The notes under the pieces: model-generated
Seen by the model: only the letters and a program-made list of their open reading frames with translations
Told to the model about the DNA's origin: nothing
Database searches by the model: none
Part shown: piece by piece, positions 51,230 to 63,249 of the stretch
Layout: the number at the start of each line of letters is the position of its first letter
Numbering within the stretch: the first letter of the stretch is position 1
Assembly (NCBI RefSeq): GCF_000350225.1
Contig: NW_005178593.1
Location: 41,335-105,334 of the forward strand
Length of the DNA: 64,000 bases
Direction: 5' to 3'
Source of the DNA: Chondrus crispus
Taxonomy: Eukaryota > Rhodophyta > Florideophyceae > Gigartinales > Gigartinaceae
Made by a program: the position numbers and the translations under genes

Positions 51230-52357
51230 TCAACTCGCTGCTTTTCTGTTCGTCGAAGATGTCTCACCCGCACGACCAAATGAAGCTTTTAGCACATCTT
51301 CTAATATTGTGATATCATCTTCACCGCTCCAGCGAATAGCAATAACGATCCCATAGTGTTCCATGAGCATGTCCCACTCCTCGATCTCATCGAGATGCTC
51401 AATTCTATTGAGATTAAGAGCTTCCTCAGTGGAAAACTTGCGCTGAAAGCCTTGCAGCATTGTCAACGCCTCTACGCAAGGCCATCCTTCTCGTACGAAT
51501 CGACTTTTCTGCGCGGCCAATGTCGGATATTTGCTGATCCCCAAAAGTGGACTCCCTCTTGCCGCGATATTTTTTACCATTTGCAAGCCGAAAGAGTCAT
51601 GTGGATGCGAATGTTCGATATTAACAAAAGCTCTTTCTCTTGTAAAAAAATGCCCAATTTCTCTGATGACGGCATCGGAAATGACAGGATCCAGATAAAC
51701 CAACACAATCTCTGCAAGAATAATGGTGGGGCAATTACACTTTAGTCCCGTAGCTCGAAGTACGTCCGAAATCCGAGGTGTATCTCGCAAGTCGAACGCA
51801 CTTAAAACGTAACGCGATTGCGTTCCCCCTTTTACGATGCCTTGAAGACTTTCTCCGTCGGTCATGATATCCCTGAAGAGTCCTCGCAGAACCAGCTGAG
51901 CCTCCACAGCCGCAGCTTTGGCTTGGACAATGGGGGCGAAATCAAGCTCTACATAGTGCAAAGACATTTTCGTCATACTTTGGCCCATTTCAAAAAGGGA
52001 AAAAGGAAGGGAGTCGTACCCTGCACCTAGAGAAACGATCTGAACAGTTTCACTACTTGCCCACGCTGCTCCAAGAAGTGCATGAATCAAGTCGCTCTTG
52101 AAGGCGACGCGGGCTGCTGTGCCGCGGTTGATTAGAGGCGGACGAGATGGTGGCGCTACGTCATCACGCAACAAATGAGAAGCTAAAGCGTCCAAGAAAG
52201 CATCCTCGAAATACCCAGCATGCATCGCGCAATACTTTGATTCAAGGGCGTCGTCGTTCGTTGCCCGCACAGCAACATCTGAGTCTGCAGTCTCCACAGA
52301 ATGTCCTTGGCGTGAAGCACGGGGATGCATTGCGCAGCCGTCGATGATGAGCCTCAA
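51230..52357 (-). CDS. Leucine carboxyl methyltransferase (LCMT/PPM-type)
   Basis: 375 residues. SAM-dependent methyltransferase of the LCMT family: VRATNDDALESKYCAMHAGYFEDAF (about 30-54) matches the family start, PPLINRGTAARV (73-84) is the signature with the substrate-binding Arg, SLGAGYDSLPF (109-119) is the SAM-binding GxGxD loop, HYVELDF (134-140) and LAEIVLVYL carry later motifs. LCMT1 methylates the C-terminal Leu of PP2A catalytic subunits; some relatives act on tRNA wybutosine, but the length and lack of a kelch part favour PP2A. Single exon. It is convergent with the HtrA-like gene, with stops about 175 bases apart. Confidence 0.88.
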   Translation of the reverse strand: MRLIIDGCAMHPRASRQGHSVETADSDVAVRATNDDALESKYCAMHAGYFEDAFLDALASHLLRDDVAPPSRPPLINRGTAARVAFKSDLIHALLGAAWASSETVQIVSLGAGYDSLPFSLFEMGQSMTKMSLHYVELDFAPIVQAKAAAVEAQLVLRGLFRDIMTDGESLQGIVKGGTQSRYVLSAFDLRDTPRISDVLRATGLKCNCPTIILAEIVLVYLDPVISDAVIREIGHFFTRERAFVNIEHSHPHDSFGLQMVKNIAARGSPLLGISKYPTLAAQKSRFVREGWPCVEALTMLQGFQRKFSTEEALNLNRIEHLDEIEEWDMLMEHYGIVIAIRWSGEDDITILEDVLKASFGRAGETSSTNRKAAS

Positions 52358-52656
52358 TGCGAACGCGTCAGGGACATGAGCAAGCAGCCCTTGGACGTGT
52401 CCGCTTCAAACGGGGTCCTCGCTGGTTGAGTGACAGTTGGCGAAAAGCTTTGAGTGATGCAAGACGTAATGTATACATCTCCCGACATGTTTTATGACAA
52501 GTATTTCGCTTTCGGCAGATTAGAGCCTTCTGTACAGCACAGGGTTGGAGCCGGCGATACACAAGAAACAGCCATTCTTGTGATATTTCAGAATTTCCGC
52601 CTGATGGATTTCTGCAATTGCCTTCTGAGAAATTGTCCATGACTACTGTAGAGGGT

Positions 52657-53035
52657 TTACCCTTCCCCGAAAGTATAATTTGGCAACCTTTTTCATAAAT
52701 TAACTTAAAAAACTACTTCCCTTTGCCCAAATGAGGTCAGACTGGTGGTGATGGATGCTCTGCCTTTGCTGACCAACTGGGAGGAGATACAGAATCTTTA
52801 GCCGTACTGGGTCAGAGAAACCCCGAATTTCCTTTCGCCAGTGCGGCAATAAACAGAATTTTAGAAAAAGGTCTATTTGGTAATCTAATAAGCACCAGAG
52901 AGAGCGTATAACTCGGACACGTGTACCAAGTGTCCGCACTTGGTTTTCCTCAGCGGCATGCTTTCATAGGAGCAACGAGAACTGAGTTCCCAAATTAACC
53001 TTTTTTACCAAATCATGCTTTTGGGGAAGGGTACG
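52657..53035. mobile_element. MITE-like element with imperfect terminal inverted repeats
   Basis: The left end has TTTACCCTTCCCCGAAAG followed by TATAATTTGG; the right end, reverse-complemented, has GCGTACCCTTCCCCAAAAG followed by CATGATTTGG. The ends lie about 380 bases apart with no coding capacity. The target duplication is not clear, so edges are approximate. Confidence 0.55.
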
Positions 53036-53117
53036 CACCTGGATTTCGCTAATTGTAATTAAGTTGCGGATATTCTGTTGCTGCAAGTGACTATTGATTG
53101 TGAAATTTGATCAAATA

Positions 53118-53400
53118 AAGGGGGGTGTCCCCTAAATGGTACATAATTGAAAAAATAAATTCAAATTATGAAGCACGTGCCCATTTGGAGTGGTTTTTGT
53201 CTCATACGATATGCATTGTAAACAGTCATCCGTGGTCGTGTTCCTATTTAAGGCTTCTGTAAGGTCAAAGACGTTGGACAACAGAAAATGTTAATCAGTA
53301 AAGCACCCGTGTAACCATTCCCCTCTTAATTCGGCAACTGCTCTGAAAATTTTGCTCAAAGCACGCCAAAAACCCGATATCTGGGGAGCTACCCCCCGAA
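53118..53400. mobile_element. MITE-like element with GGGGGGT termini
   Basis: Left AAAGGGGGGTGTCCCCTAAATG; right, reverse-complemented, TTCGGGGGGTAGCTCCCCAG. About 280 bases, non-coding, AT-rich inside. The left end resembles the sequence at 38030. Confidence 0.45.
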
Positions 53401-53875
53401 CTCTAGCCATTTAAATATTGGCATAAAGTGCAGACAAGGCTCTTCACCATATCAGAGAACCATGGATGAAGCCTGAACTAAGCGAGAGCAAGAATTTCAC
53501 GAATAAGACCATTCATACAGCTCAGAAAGCACGTTTTGCCTAATCCGACAAGTCACCACAGCGCCGCGGCCCGTAAACTTTATTGAAACTTTGTATGCTG
53601 ATTTGCGAGATTCATAGAGATTTACTCCATCACAGAACCTTCCGGGCGCCCCTGGCACTCTACATTGAGTCTCCGCGTCACTCGGCGCTCGTTGCGTGTC
53701 GAAGTCAACCGTTGGCGCAGAATATCACGCTGAGGCGCAAGAACTACCAAACGTCTGATATCTGCTCTTGGTTCTTTGTAACCAGCCTGGGGGATAGAAC
53801 TGTCTTTTTTTCCTTGAGCCAAATTTCGCCTGTTGTCCTCTCGCCTTTCCAAAGCTGAGATAACTGCTTCTGACG
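53401..53875. other. Flank of the DDE gene
   Basis: No recognised gene; probably the 3' flank of the pogo-type transposase gene. Short frames on both strands (53583-53858, 53622-53879) lack family features. Confidence 0.4.
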
Positions 53876-55270
53876 TCAAATTGACTCCGCCCGTAGTTTT
53901 ATGCGAACACGTCCGTTTTCTTCTACATCAGCATCCCTTAATAAAGTGCGGTGCTTATTTCGAAAAGATAGCAGAAGATCTTCGACTGAAACTCGCGCGC
54001 CGACATCTGTCTTCCCTTTGAAAAGCGTTTTGAGAGGGTCTATGTTCGTGCTAAGTAAACTGGGATCCCAAATGCCAGTTCTGTAAAAACCTGAGCAAAT
54101 GTTTCCTGCCGTGTGTGACTTACTGGACGCATTTCGAATGCAAGTTCCAACATCGAAGGCATCCAAGCACGGTTTTTGACAAGAGGCCCTGTGCACCTCT
54201 TCCTGTAGATAAGACTTGTACGCACCAAACACTGATACATCAAGCGGCTGGCTTACATGGGATGTGTGCGAAGGCAACGCTAAAACTACAACGTTGTTAT
54301 CGAAAAGCATCTTCAGGGATCGGTACTGGACGTGTGCCCCGTAACCATCCAGCACTAACAGGATTCGCTGGTTGTTCTGCCTCAAACATTCTGTCTCCGA
54401 AAGAAATCCTTGCGCCCAATCGTAAAATATAGCAGAATCTACTCCTGCAGGGTCTCGCTGATAGAGGTAGCATGGTGGGAGAACCGAATGCAAAGACTGT
54501 TTCTGACCATTAACCTTCCGATAATGAGCAAGCTTCCCGGGATACACGAGGGCAGGTTTGTAAGCAACGCCGGCGGCCGAAACAACCGACATAATTGTAA
54601 CGTGATCAAGGTTACCCTTTGTCTTCACGGACAGTTGAACCACCTTTCTCGCACCACTCTCAGTCACGCCCTTACGTAGACTGCGACCCGTCATGCGGTA
54701 GAGCGAGGCTCCGGACTGGTCAGTGTTGAAAATAAATCTTGCTTCCTTGATATGATACCTGTCCATTGCCGATTGAACACGTGCTAGATGTTCAATGATG
54801 TTCTTCGGTGAGACGGCATTCACACGTTTATCCTCAATGATTTGGACAGAAGTGTATTGAAGATTGTGACGAACCATAAAGTCATCTATCCAGCTGTTGG
54901 ATGGCCTATTTTCGGTGAAATTGACTTGCTGTTGACGCGCAATTGATAGCATCTCAACATAATCTTGCACCAAGTCCTTCACAACAGAGCGAGAAAGCGG
55001 TGTGTTGTTTTCAGCATATTGTGTTATAGCATCTGTGATCACCATCTCTTCTTCAAATGTCAGCTTACAAGGTCGGCCTGGCGATCGACGAACAAAATGT
55101 ATGTCAATCGATGATTGAGGTCGAAACTCAGGATATTCAGCACTCCAGAAATCGTAGGACCGGCGAATAATTCCACTGCCGACTCTGTACTTAGTGGCGA
55201 GCTTACCCCATGGTGTTGTGCTTTCAAATCTCTCAAATATTGCCTCCTCCAGGCGGTATTCATCAGCCAT
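53876..55270 (-). CDS. Pogo/Tigger-type DDE_1 transposase, intact
   Basis: 464 residues from Met at 55270 (MADEYRLEEA); the frame is open 25 codons further but that lead is hydrophobic and unlikely. N-terminal helix-turn-helix (about 1-60, WGKLATKYRVGSGIIRRSYDF), a second DNA-binding region (RRSPGRPCKLTFEEEMVI, then NRPSNSWIDDFMVRHNL), then the DDE_1 core: FIFNTDQSG (first Asp), ILLVLDGYGAH (second Asp) and LALPSHTSHVSQPLDVSVFGAYKS (third acidic residue, Asp in QPLD). All three catalytic Asp are present and no stop interrupts. Either a recently active transposon or a domesticated gene; matching terminal repeats were not found around it. Confidence 0.85.
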   Translation of the reverse strand: MADEYRLEEAIFERFESTTPWGKLATKYRVGSGIIRRSYDFWSAEYPEFRPQSSIDIHFVRRSPGRPCKLTFEEEMVITDAITQYAENNTPLSRSVVKDLVQDYVEMLSIARQQQVNFTENRPSNSWIDDFMVRHNLQYTSVQIIEDKRVNAVSPKNIIEHLARVQSAMDRYHIKEARFIFNTDQSGASLYRMTGRSLRKGVTESGARKVVQLSVKTKGNLDHVTIMSVVSAAGVAYKPALVYPGKLAHYRKVNGQKQSLHSVLPPCYLYQRDPAGVDSAIFYDWAQGFLSETECLRQNNQRILLVLDGYGAHVQYRSLKMLFDNNVVVLALPSHTSHVSQPLDVSVFGAYKSYLQEEVHRASCQKPCLDAFDVGTCIRNASSKSHTAGNICSGFYRTGIWDPSLLSTNIDPLKTLFKGKTDVGARVSVEDLLLSFRNKHRTLLRDADVEENGRVRIKLRAESI

Positions 55271-55940
55271 GGTGCGGCTAAAGATCCCACCGCAGATTAT
55301 GAGATGCAGTTGCAGGAAAACAAAAAATGCGAATCTGAAACACACTCATGAGTCTACCGTTATAAAGTGCGCGCATTCTGATCGTTGAGTAAAAACGCGG
55401 GAATCAATTCGTGTTTCGGTGCAACAAGAGATATGGCGCGGGAACTCCAATGTTCGCGAGGCTCTGAATGTGAAAATGTGGGATTGTACTGTACCTTGAG
55501 GCTTGTCGAATTAGCAGAAATTTGTCGAAATAAAAGGGGAATGGATATAGTGCATGCAATAATCTTAGGGCCATGCAGCTATTGGTCTGTAAAAGATGCA
55601 AACGTGCATATATCAAAAAAGGACCAAACCAGGTTGTCAAAAGGGACCTTTTCAGATGAAACCTTTAAAACAATTGAGGCGTTACACAGCAATTTGGTAT
55701 TTATGGGTGGCAAAAAAGGTAAGGGCATTTAAACGTCAGCAGTTCTCAACGTTACCTAGTACTTTGTTGGGACACCTTTGGCAAAGCAACAATCTAAGAT
55801 TCCCCTCTGCATTGAGTCTTAGACTCAAACTAGGTTTTGCAGCTCCTCAGGACTTTTTTCATCCCATGCTGCCAGTACAAACTCGCGTAGCTCCACCAAG
55901 TTCTGAAACTGCCTCTGGTGGGCGTAAACCCATCGTGCCA
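55271..55940. other. Spacer before the third Copia-type element
   Basis: About 670 bases with no recognised gene. A plus-strand frame (55385-55732) and its overlaps have no family features. Confidence 0.4.
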
Positions 55941-55945
55941 GTATC

Positions 55946-56260
55946 TGTTGGTACTGTAGGCAACCTCAACACAGACAGGACAGTATTTTCAGCATGGGAT
56001 GTGGTACTACGTAATAGAGGTACCACATAATAGAGGTACTACAGGATCACAGTCGACTGTCTGGTTGCATGGCAAGCAGACAGTGGACCACCTCTCTAGC
56101 TGAGATAATTAGTGCACTCTCCTCCTCGGGTTTTGTCAGCACTGCCAGTAGCACTTAAGCTCCAGCAGCACGGCTGCACTTGGTAAAAGCGGTGACATGC
56201 TCTGTGTGAACAACAAGTAAAAGCACAGACAAGGAAACGGACATGGTGTAACCACAATAG
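55946..56260 (+). repeat. 5' LTR of the third Copia-type element
   Basis: 315 bases. It contains a short direct repeat, TAATAGAGGTAC, twice. Confidence 0.93.
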
Positions 56261-59200
56261 GTTATGGGCCGACGCTAACGCTGTATCTTTTTGGTTTCGT
56301 TCTCCGCTGCGAGTGTCCCATTAGAATTTGTGTACGTCAATTCGTTCGGCTACAGTATGGCGGATCAAGTGGATACCGTCGATACCAGTAGGTACCGAAT
56401 TGAGAAGCTGACGTCCTCCAACTATTTCCTCTGGTCGAGGAAAATGGAGATTGTATTGCGAGGAAAGGGACTATGGGTCGTGGTATCAGGTGAAGAGCGA
56501 AAGCCATCTACAGGTAGTTCGGAAGCCGTCGCGAAATTTGAACGCAGACAGGACGTGGCGCTCTCTTACCTACTGTTGACCATTGATGACTCTGCAAGCG
56601 CCTGGGTCATAAGTCTGCGTGATCCCAAAGTTGTTTGGGACACACTGGAAGCCATGTACAGTGTCATTTCCGAGGCATCAGTCGATGCGTACCTGTCCAA
56701 GTATCAGAACGTCAAAATGGAGCCAGGGGAGAAGGTAATGAAGTACTTCAATCGACTGAGTGAAATGGAGAACAAACTGGCTGCCGTAGGACATATCGTT
56801 TCAGAAAAAGAAAGAAAGAGAGCCCTTCTACGAGGCCTATCGGATGATTTCAAGGTTTCAAGAGAAGTCATCCAAGTCACAGGCAAAGGAATATCAGAGG
56901 CCATATCTCAATTGGTTCTCCGAAAAGTTGAGATGGAAGGTTTTACTGAAGATACTGCAGAGAAGTCAACTGCATTACAGTCTATGCAGAGAACAAAGCG
57001 CAGTTTTGCCTGCCACTTCTGCAAGCGCAAAGGCCATAAGAAGTACGAATGTTTCGACAATCCTGATAGTAAGAACTATCGTCCCAGGAAGGGCGGAGAC
57101 AAATGGCGGAACGTCCGAGGATTCAATAAGGCTCGTACAGAAAACCGGAATGGCTCTATCTACAACGACGAAAGTGATGCTGGCACCGGATATGTTACCT
57201 TTCTTTCAGCATGCACAGCAGCTAAGAAGGGTAATGTTGAATCGGTAAAGGACAGCTCGTTTATCGACTCCGGAGCGACATCTCACATGACCAACAATGC
57301 ATCACTACTGGTAAACATGGATCGTACGACGTCGCACCCAGCCGTCTCTGTCGGTGATGGCAACAAGTCAAATGTTGCAGCCATCGGTGATCTACCTTGC
57401 TCCGTCTCGTTCGCAGGTGCAAAGCGGAAAGTGAAAATGGTTGACGTGTTGCTAGTTCCGAATCTCATGTGTAACCTCATTTCCGTAAGTAAGCTAAGAC
57501 GTTCTGGTCTCGCCGTACTATTCGATACCGACAAAAATGGTCATGGGACATGCCAAGTGATGAAATCTGGAGAGACCAACGTCATCTTCAAGGGTTATGA
57601 ATGTGTGGAGGGACTGTACAGGGTGGATTTACTCCCCTGTGGTGCGTCTACAGCACGCTCTCAAGGTTCCAATATCCCCATCGCCGCTATTACAGCGTCG
57701 CAGATCCAGAGGATCTGGCATGAGAGGCTTGGGCACGTTAGTAAGGGAACGATTCAGAAAACGATACCGCTAGTCAAAGGAATTGAGATCAGCGACAAGG
57801 ATGACTGCCTCGAACAGACCGAAGCATGTACCGACTGCATGATTGGGAAATCGACGCGGCAAGTGAGTCCGACCATGCATGAAGTTGACAAACGGTCCAC
57901 AAAACCGCTAGACCTAGTACATGCCGACTTGTGCGGTCCGACCAAAAACCCATCCCTCAGTGGTGCCCGATATTTCATTACCCTTTACGATGACTCCAGT
58001 GCGCTGTCAATGGTCCGATTTATCTCTAGAAAGGGCGAAGCCAGTGAGTTTCTCAAAGAAGTAATAGTCGGTGTCGAAACTCTGTTCGGTGACAAAGTCA
58101 AGCATTTGTCCGTGAGAACAGTAGAATCGGACGTTAACCAAGTTGCGCCTGTGAAAGTGAAAAGACTGCGGACAGACAATGGCGGAGAGTTTATGTCCAA
58201 ACCGTTCAAGAAATGGATGTCACAGAGAGGCACCATGCATGAGGTAACCTCTTCGTACTCTCCAGAGTCGAACGGGAAGGCAGAACGTTTAAACCGTACC
58301 CTCATGGACATGGCACGAACTATCATGATGTCTACTAGACATCTTAAAAACCACGACATGCTGTGGGCCGAGTCAGTTTATACTGCCAGCTGGCTTCGCA
58401 ACCGCATGTATACGCACGCCGGTAAACGTCACAGGTGTGACACCGTACGAGGTCATAACCGGGAAGCAGCCCAATCTTGCTCACATCAGGAAATTCGGGT
58501 CAAAGGCATTCGTCCATGTACCAAAGAAGTTGCGTAAAGGCAAGTTTGATGTTAGAGCTACAGTGGGGTATCTGTTTGGGTTCGACAGAGGAAATAGCTA
58601 CAAGGTATACTACCCATCCTCAAACACCGTGGTCACTTCACGTGATGTGACGTTTGACGAGACTATCACGCACAACACCCAAGAGACTGAAGATGCTAGC
58701 CCGACAGGTTCAAGCTCTGCTGAAGTTGAAGTATACAGTACTGATAACGTACAAACTCCTTCATTTACAGACTCCAATAGTAATGGAGAGGAAGCCTCGG
58801 ACGTCCCTGGCGACCCTGCGGAAGACCCGGCGGGAGGCGTACAGTACAACGTGGCTAATAATGAATCTCTCACCTACAAACCAAAACTTCGTCGCTCGAG
58901 CCGCCTTTCCCGTCCTCCCGAACGATTCTCAGACACATCCGTTATTGCACTGAATGTGAGATTGGGCAACGAAGATGCTACTGTACCCACCATATTTCAG
59001 TCGGCCATGAGCGGCCCCGAGAAAGACCAACGGAAAATGGCAATGGATGGTGAGATATCAGACCTCAACAGGAAAAAGACTTGGAAGCTTGTGCCACTCC
59101 CTGCATAGGCTAAGCCCGTGAAAAACAAATGGGTGTACTTCAAGAAGCGCGATGATCAAAACGTCGTTAGTCGATATCGTGCACGTCTAGTTGCCAAGGG

Positions 59201-60567
59201 ATTCTCTCAGCGCTATGGGATTGACTACGCTGAAACATTTGCTCCGGTGGCCAAGTACAGTACATTACGCTTCCTTTTAGCACTGGCAACGCAAGAGAAT
59301 TTATCGCTACTTCAAATCGACGTCAAAGATGCTTTTCTAAACGGAACTCTTGACGAGGAGCTCTACATGGAACAGCCTGAAGGCTTCATCAACAAGGAGC
59401 GTCCCCATTTCGTTTATCGTCTTCTAAAGGCACTTTATGGTCTCAAACAGGCGTCTCGTGCCTGGCATCGCACCGCAGATACCCTGCTGCAGGACTTGGG
59501 TTTTCTTAAATCGGAGTCTGACTCTAGCCTTTACATACAAAGGGTATCGGATATCAAGATATTTGTGTTAGTATACGTGGACGACATGCTATTGGCAGGC
59601 CCGAATAAGAAGGATTTGGAATCCATAGTCACGCAGGTCTCAACGCGCTTGGAGATCCGTGTGGAAAAGAAAGTGACTAAGTTCTTAGGAATAATCATTG
59701 AGCGTAATCGGAAAATGGGATCGCTTCGCTTGTCTAGCCCTCACATGATTCGAGAAATGGTGACTAAATTTGGAATGCAGGACTGCAAGCCAGCTACTAC
59801 CCTCCTTCCGTCCAGTGTGGTTTCCACCTCGTTGTGCGGCACCGACGAGGGGGAGTTGGAGAAGATGACGTCTGTGCCTTACAAGGAGTTGGTTGGTTCC
59901 ATACTACATTTAGCAAACACTACACGCCCAGACATTGCTTTTTCCGCATCCTTTCTGTCGCGATTTATGGATGAACCTCGCCGAATGCATTGGAATGCCG
60001 CGAAGCACGTACTTCGCTATCTGAAAGACACCGTTAACTGTAGAGTAGTGTACAAGAACAACGGAAAGTACAAAATGGATTTCGCTGGCTACACGGACTC
60101 GGATTTTGCGGGTGATCGCATCAAGAGGAAGTCTACAAGTGGCTACGTGTTTGTGAGTTTAGGGGGAGCGATATCGTGGCGCAGTAAAAAGCAGGACATT
60201 GTGGCGCAGTCTACAGTGGAGGCGGAGTATGTTTCAACATCCTATGCAGTTCGTGAGGCACTATGGTTACGTCGACTATTCAACGACTTATGTTCAAAGC
60301 CGGAAGCCACTGTTTGGATTTTTGCTGACAATCAAGAAGCAATAGCACTCGGGAATAATGAAGTTTGTAACGAACGGTCGAAACATATCGATGTCAAGTA
60401 CCATTTCATCAGGCATCGCATCGCGGTTGGGACAGTACAACTAGTTTACACACCCACCGACAAAATGGTTGCCGACGTTATGACGAAGCCGTTGGCAAAA
60501 GTGAAGCATTTGTGTTTCTCGAAGATGATGGGAATGGATCTCGACCAGGATTGAGGGTGAGGGGGAG

Positions 60568-60882
60568 TGTTGGTACTGTAGGCAACCTCAACACATACAG
60601 GACAGTATTGTCAGCATGGGATGTGGTACTACGTAATAGAGGTACCACATAATAGAGGTACTACAGGATCACAGTCGACTGTCTGGTTGCATGGCAAGCA
60701 GACAGTGGACCACCTCTCTAGCTGAGATAATTAGTGCACTCTCCTCCTCGGGTTTTGTCAGCACTGCCAGTAGCACTTAAGCTCCAGCAGCACGGCTGCA
60801 CTTGGTACAAGCGGTGACATGCTCTGTGTGAACAACAAGTAAAAACACAGACAAGGAAACGGACACGGTGTAACCACAATAG
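60568..60882 (+). repeat. 3' LTR of the third Copia-type element
   Basis: 315 bases, about five differences from the 5' copy. Confidence 0.93.
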
Positions 60883-60887
60883 TATCC

Positions 60888-61945
60888 CCCCCAAGTTATC
60901 AATGGCAGTAAGGACTGGGTTCTTTGCAGACCAGTCCATGACATGAAATTCTTCCTCTTCGAATCACTGTTTCGTCATCAAAGCAGGATGCGCCGGGGCT
61001 CCGTCTGTAGTATGGTGGCGGTCGCCAGCTATCAGCTAGCTCGAGGGAGAGGTAACAACCAATAGGGGGTGTCCCGCGGTAGATCGGGACGGTGGTAGAG
61101 CAAAGGGGAAGTACGTCGGCCGACTGTAAAAGTACGACGTACTGGTCAAAGTGCGGACCCGGAATGGGACCTGCACTGGAAGAGGTGGTGTAAGAACACA
61201 CAAAACAGGGGGGAACCGGAGCCTAAAGACTAGTGTCAGACACAGGCGGAGCGCTGAGTAGCGGGAACTCCTACAGGGAACGATCGGGACAGATGCCCGT
61301 AATGCCGCCAAGGCTAGAGGCTTTTCGTAGACCGCGACCTGACAATCGTCAAAATACATAGAGAGAAATAGGCCGTGCGACAGGAATACGCCTAGGCTAG
61401 AGGCCAGTCTTAGCCGGCGTGGTCGCAACGACAGAGGAAAATGGAAAACAATAGAAACGTCGAGCGACAGTAATACGCCGAGGTTAGAGGCTAGTCTGAA
61501 CCCTCGTAGTCACAACGACGGAGGAAAGGAGAAGTAAATGGTAAAGGCAATAGAGGCTTGTCTTGACCCGCGGTGTCGCACCGTCGAAGGAAATCTGTTT
61601 CCAAAAGATCCTTGACTGTTTACTGTCATTGTCCGGCGCCGTCGCTTAAATAAGCGAGGTCGCGGGGCCTTGGACATTGTCCATCCTACTGTACTACTGT
61701 ACTTCATTGTGCAATGCACTGTACTATGCCATTACTACTGTACCTTGTCATATACAACCTCCGGCTGTAATGTATACAGTACGTCATCGGCCTGTAATGC
61801 CCACGTGTAGTCGTCCGCCTGTTAGGCACACGTGTAGTCCAACCGTCTATAAGGCACACTTGTAGTTCGTCCGCCTGTAAGGTACACGTGTAGTCGCGCG
61901 CCTGTAAGGCACCCGCGGCGGTGGGTGCTGTACAAATTACAAATC
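60888..61945. repeat. LTR-like stretch with tandem subrepeats
   Basis: Non-coding. It holds three tandem units of about 87 bases (61300-61560) and, at 61690-61900, a stretch rich in TACTGTAC and ACACGTG motifs. It sits beside minus-strand integrase remains and is probably the LTR, or an inserted LTR, of a decayed minus-strand element. Edges are not defined. Confidence 0.5.
61300..61560 (+). repeat. Three tandem ~87-bp repeats
   Basis: Units begin near 61300, 61384 and 61471 with the consensus AATACGCC-AGG-TAGAGGC and include GTGGTCGCAACGAC-GAGGAAA. They are diverged from one another. Confidence 0.75.
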
Positions 61946-63249
61946 TGGGCTGTGATACCACACATGCCATGGAGAAGTATGTACATTTCGTTATCTCCAC
62001 GGTTTCTTGGGGCTGGAACGACCTGAACAATGTTGAACTGCTTCTCGACTCCTTCCTAGTCCACAAAAACTTGCTTTCCGAAAACCTTTTCAACAGTAAA
62101 TGAGCCTTGCCACTCCTTCGATTGCTCACGATAGACCAAAACATTATCGCCAGGATCTATATGGTACTGCGTTGCAGGTGAGAGCTTCGCCTTTAACGCG
62201 CGCAGGATGCGCTGCTCCGCTGCTATGGTTGCCATCTCAGTGCGGGCTGTCTGTAGAGCTTTCATTCGCTGAAGCTGCGCGGGGAGTGTTGAATTCACAA
62301 CTGGAAATGAAGGCTCGGTTCCAAAAACGAGCTTCGACAGAACATGACCGTTTGGTCCCATGGTGTCCTTCGCTCCTTTGACAGCCAGCCTTAAAGCAAT
62401 CTCGGGATCCAGTCGAGGATACTGTGTACGCAGCACGCGAAAGATTCGACGGATAGGAGCGTAGTATCGTTCGCCCACCCCCAGAGAATTGTGCGATTCT
62501 ACGCCTGAAAGTTGCAGCTCGATACCATGCATTAGCGTTACATCCTCCCAAAACTTGGACGTAAACACCGATCCCTGGTCAGCCCGCATGCAATTGGGAT
62601 ATCCCACATATACGGATGACCATGCTTCAACAAATGCATCCCAGACGTGACGAGCTGATTGCCCTTTGAGTGGTGCGACATTTTGAAAATTGGTGTGCGT
62701 GTCGACGACATGGAGTATCGGGTTCCCCTCAATCCAAAACAAGTCTATGGTGACCTCCTCGTTAAAACGATTTTATCAGGAGGGAGGGACACTCGAAATC
62801 GCTAGGACCTCGAGAAATGTTTCTTGCAGCCTCTACAAGCCTCCGCAATGTCTTCCAGTGTTCGCATCGTTTCCATGTTAACTTCCTCAGGGCGGCCCTA
62901 CGTAGCATACGATATAGACGCTGTGCTTGCGGGTGGAAGAAATGGAGATGTAGACGCTTAAGTTCCGCGGTCGTAAACATCGCCGACGGCTGACGCCATT
63001 TCACAAATAGGTGGCCCTGATCGCGGGTGATGGGCATGGACCAGCCAGTGTTTGTGCATATTAACTTATTTTTCACATTGTGAGCAAGTAGCTTATGGCC
63101 GTCGAGAATATCAAGTCCGATTAGCAATGGGATGTCCGCAGATTCGAAATCCACCGAAAGTGGGAGAAAATAACCTGGTGCAAATGGTAGCCGAATTTCC
63201 AAACTGCCGAGACTGTTACAGATGCCGTCGCCGAATTTGTACGAGAGCG
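61946..63249 (-). mobile_element. Minus-strand Copia-like polyprotein remains (protease to integrase), broken fossil
   Basis: Protease-like part near 63.1 kb (IPLLIGLDILDG), an integrase zinc-binding-like part near 62.9-63.0 kb (LKRLHLHFFHPQAQRLYRML) and an integrase core about 62.06-62.74 kb (HVVDTHTNF, MRADQGSVFTS, ESHNSLGVGER). No reverse transcriptase was recognised downstream, and the upstream side is cut by the repeat starting at 63250. Several breaks. Its remaining parts may lie beyond the window. Confidence 0.65.

Larger units (their letters stand above)
55946..60882 (+). mobile_element. Copia-type LTR retrotransposon, mostly preserved fossil
   Basis: The target duplication GTATC is at 55941-55945 and 60883-60887. 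LTRs are 315 bases each (55946-56260, 60568-60882), TGTTGG...CAATA, differing at about five positions (about 1.6 percent). GGTTATGGGCC at 56261 is a half-tRNA-iMet primer-binding site; GAGGGTGAGGGGGAG before 60568 is the polypurine tract. Parts: gag about 56.3-57.2 kb with CHFCKRKGHKKYEC zinc knuckle; protease about 57.25 kb (FIDSGATSH); integrase about 57.7-58.4 kb; reverse transcriptase about 59.1-59.9 kb (LVYVDDMLL); RNase H to 60.55 kb. It is close to the widespread plant/animal Copia type, unlike the element at 38.5 kb. Broken, with about two breaks. Confidence 0.93.

Noticed and set aside
61290-61560. Tandem repeats considered as a CRISPR array
   Set aside because: Units are long, diverged and without unique spacers, and the genome is eukaryotic.
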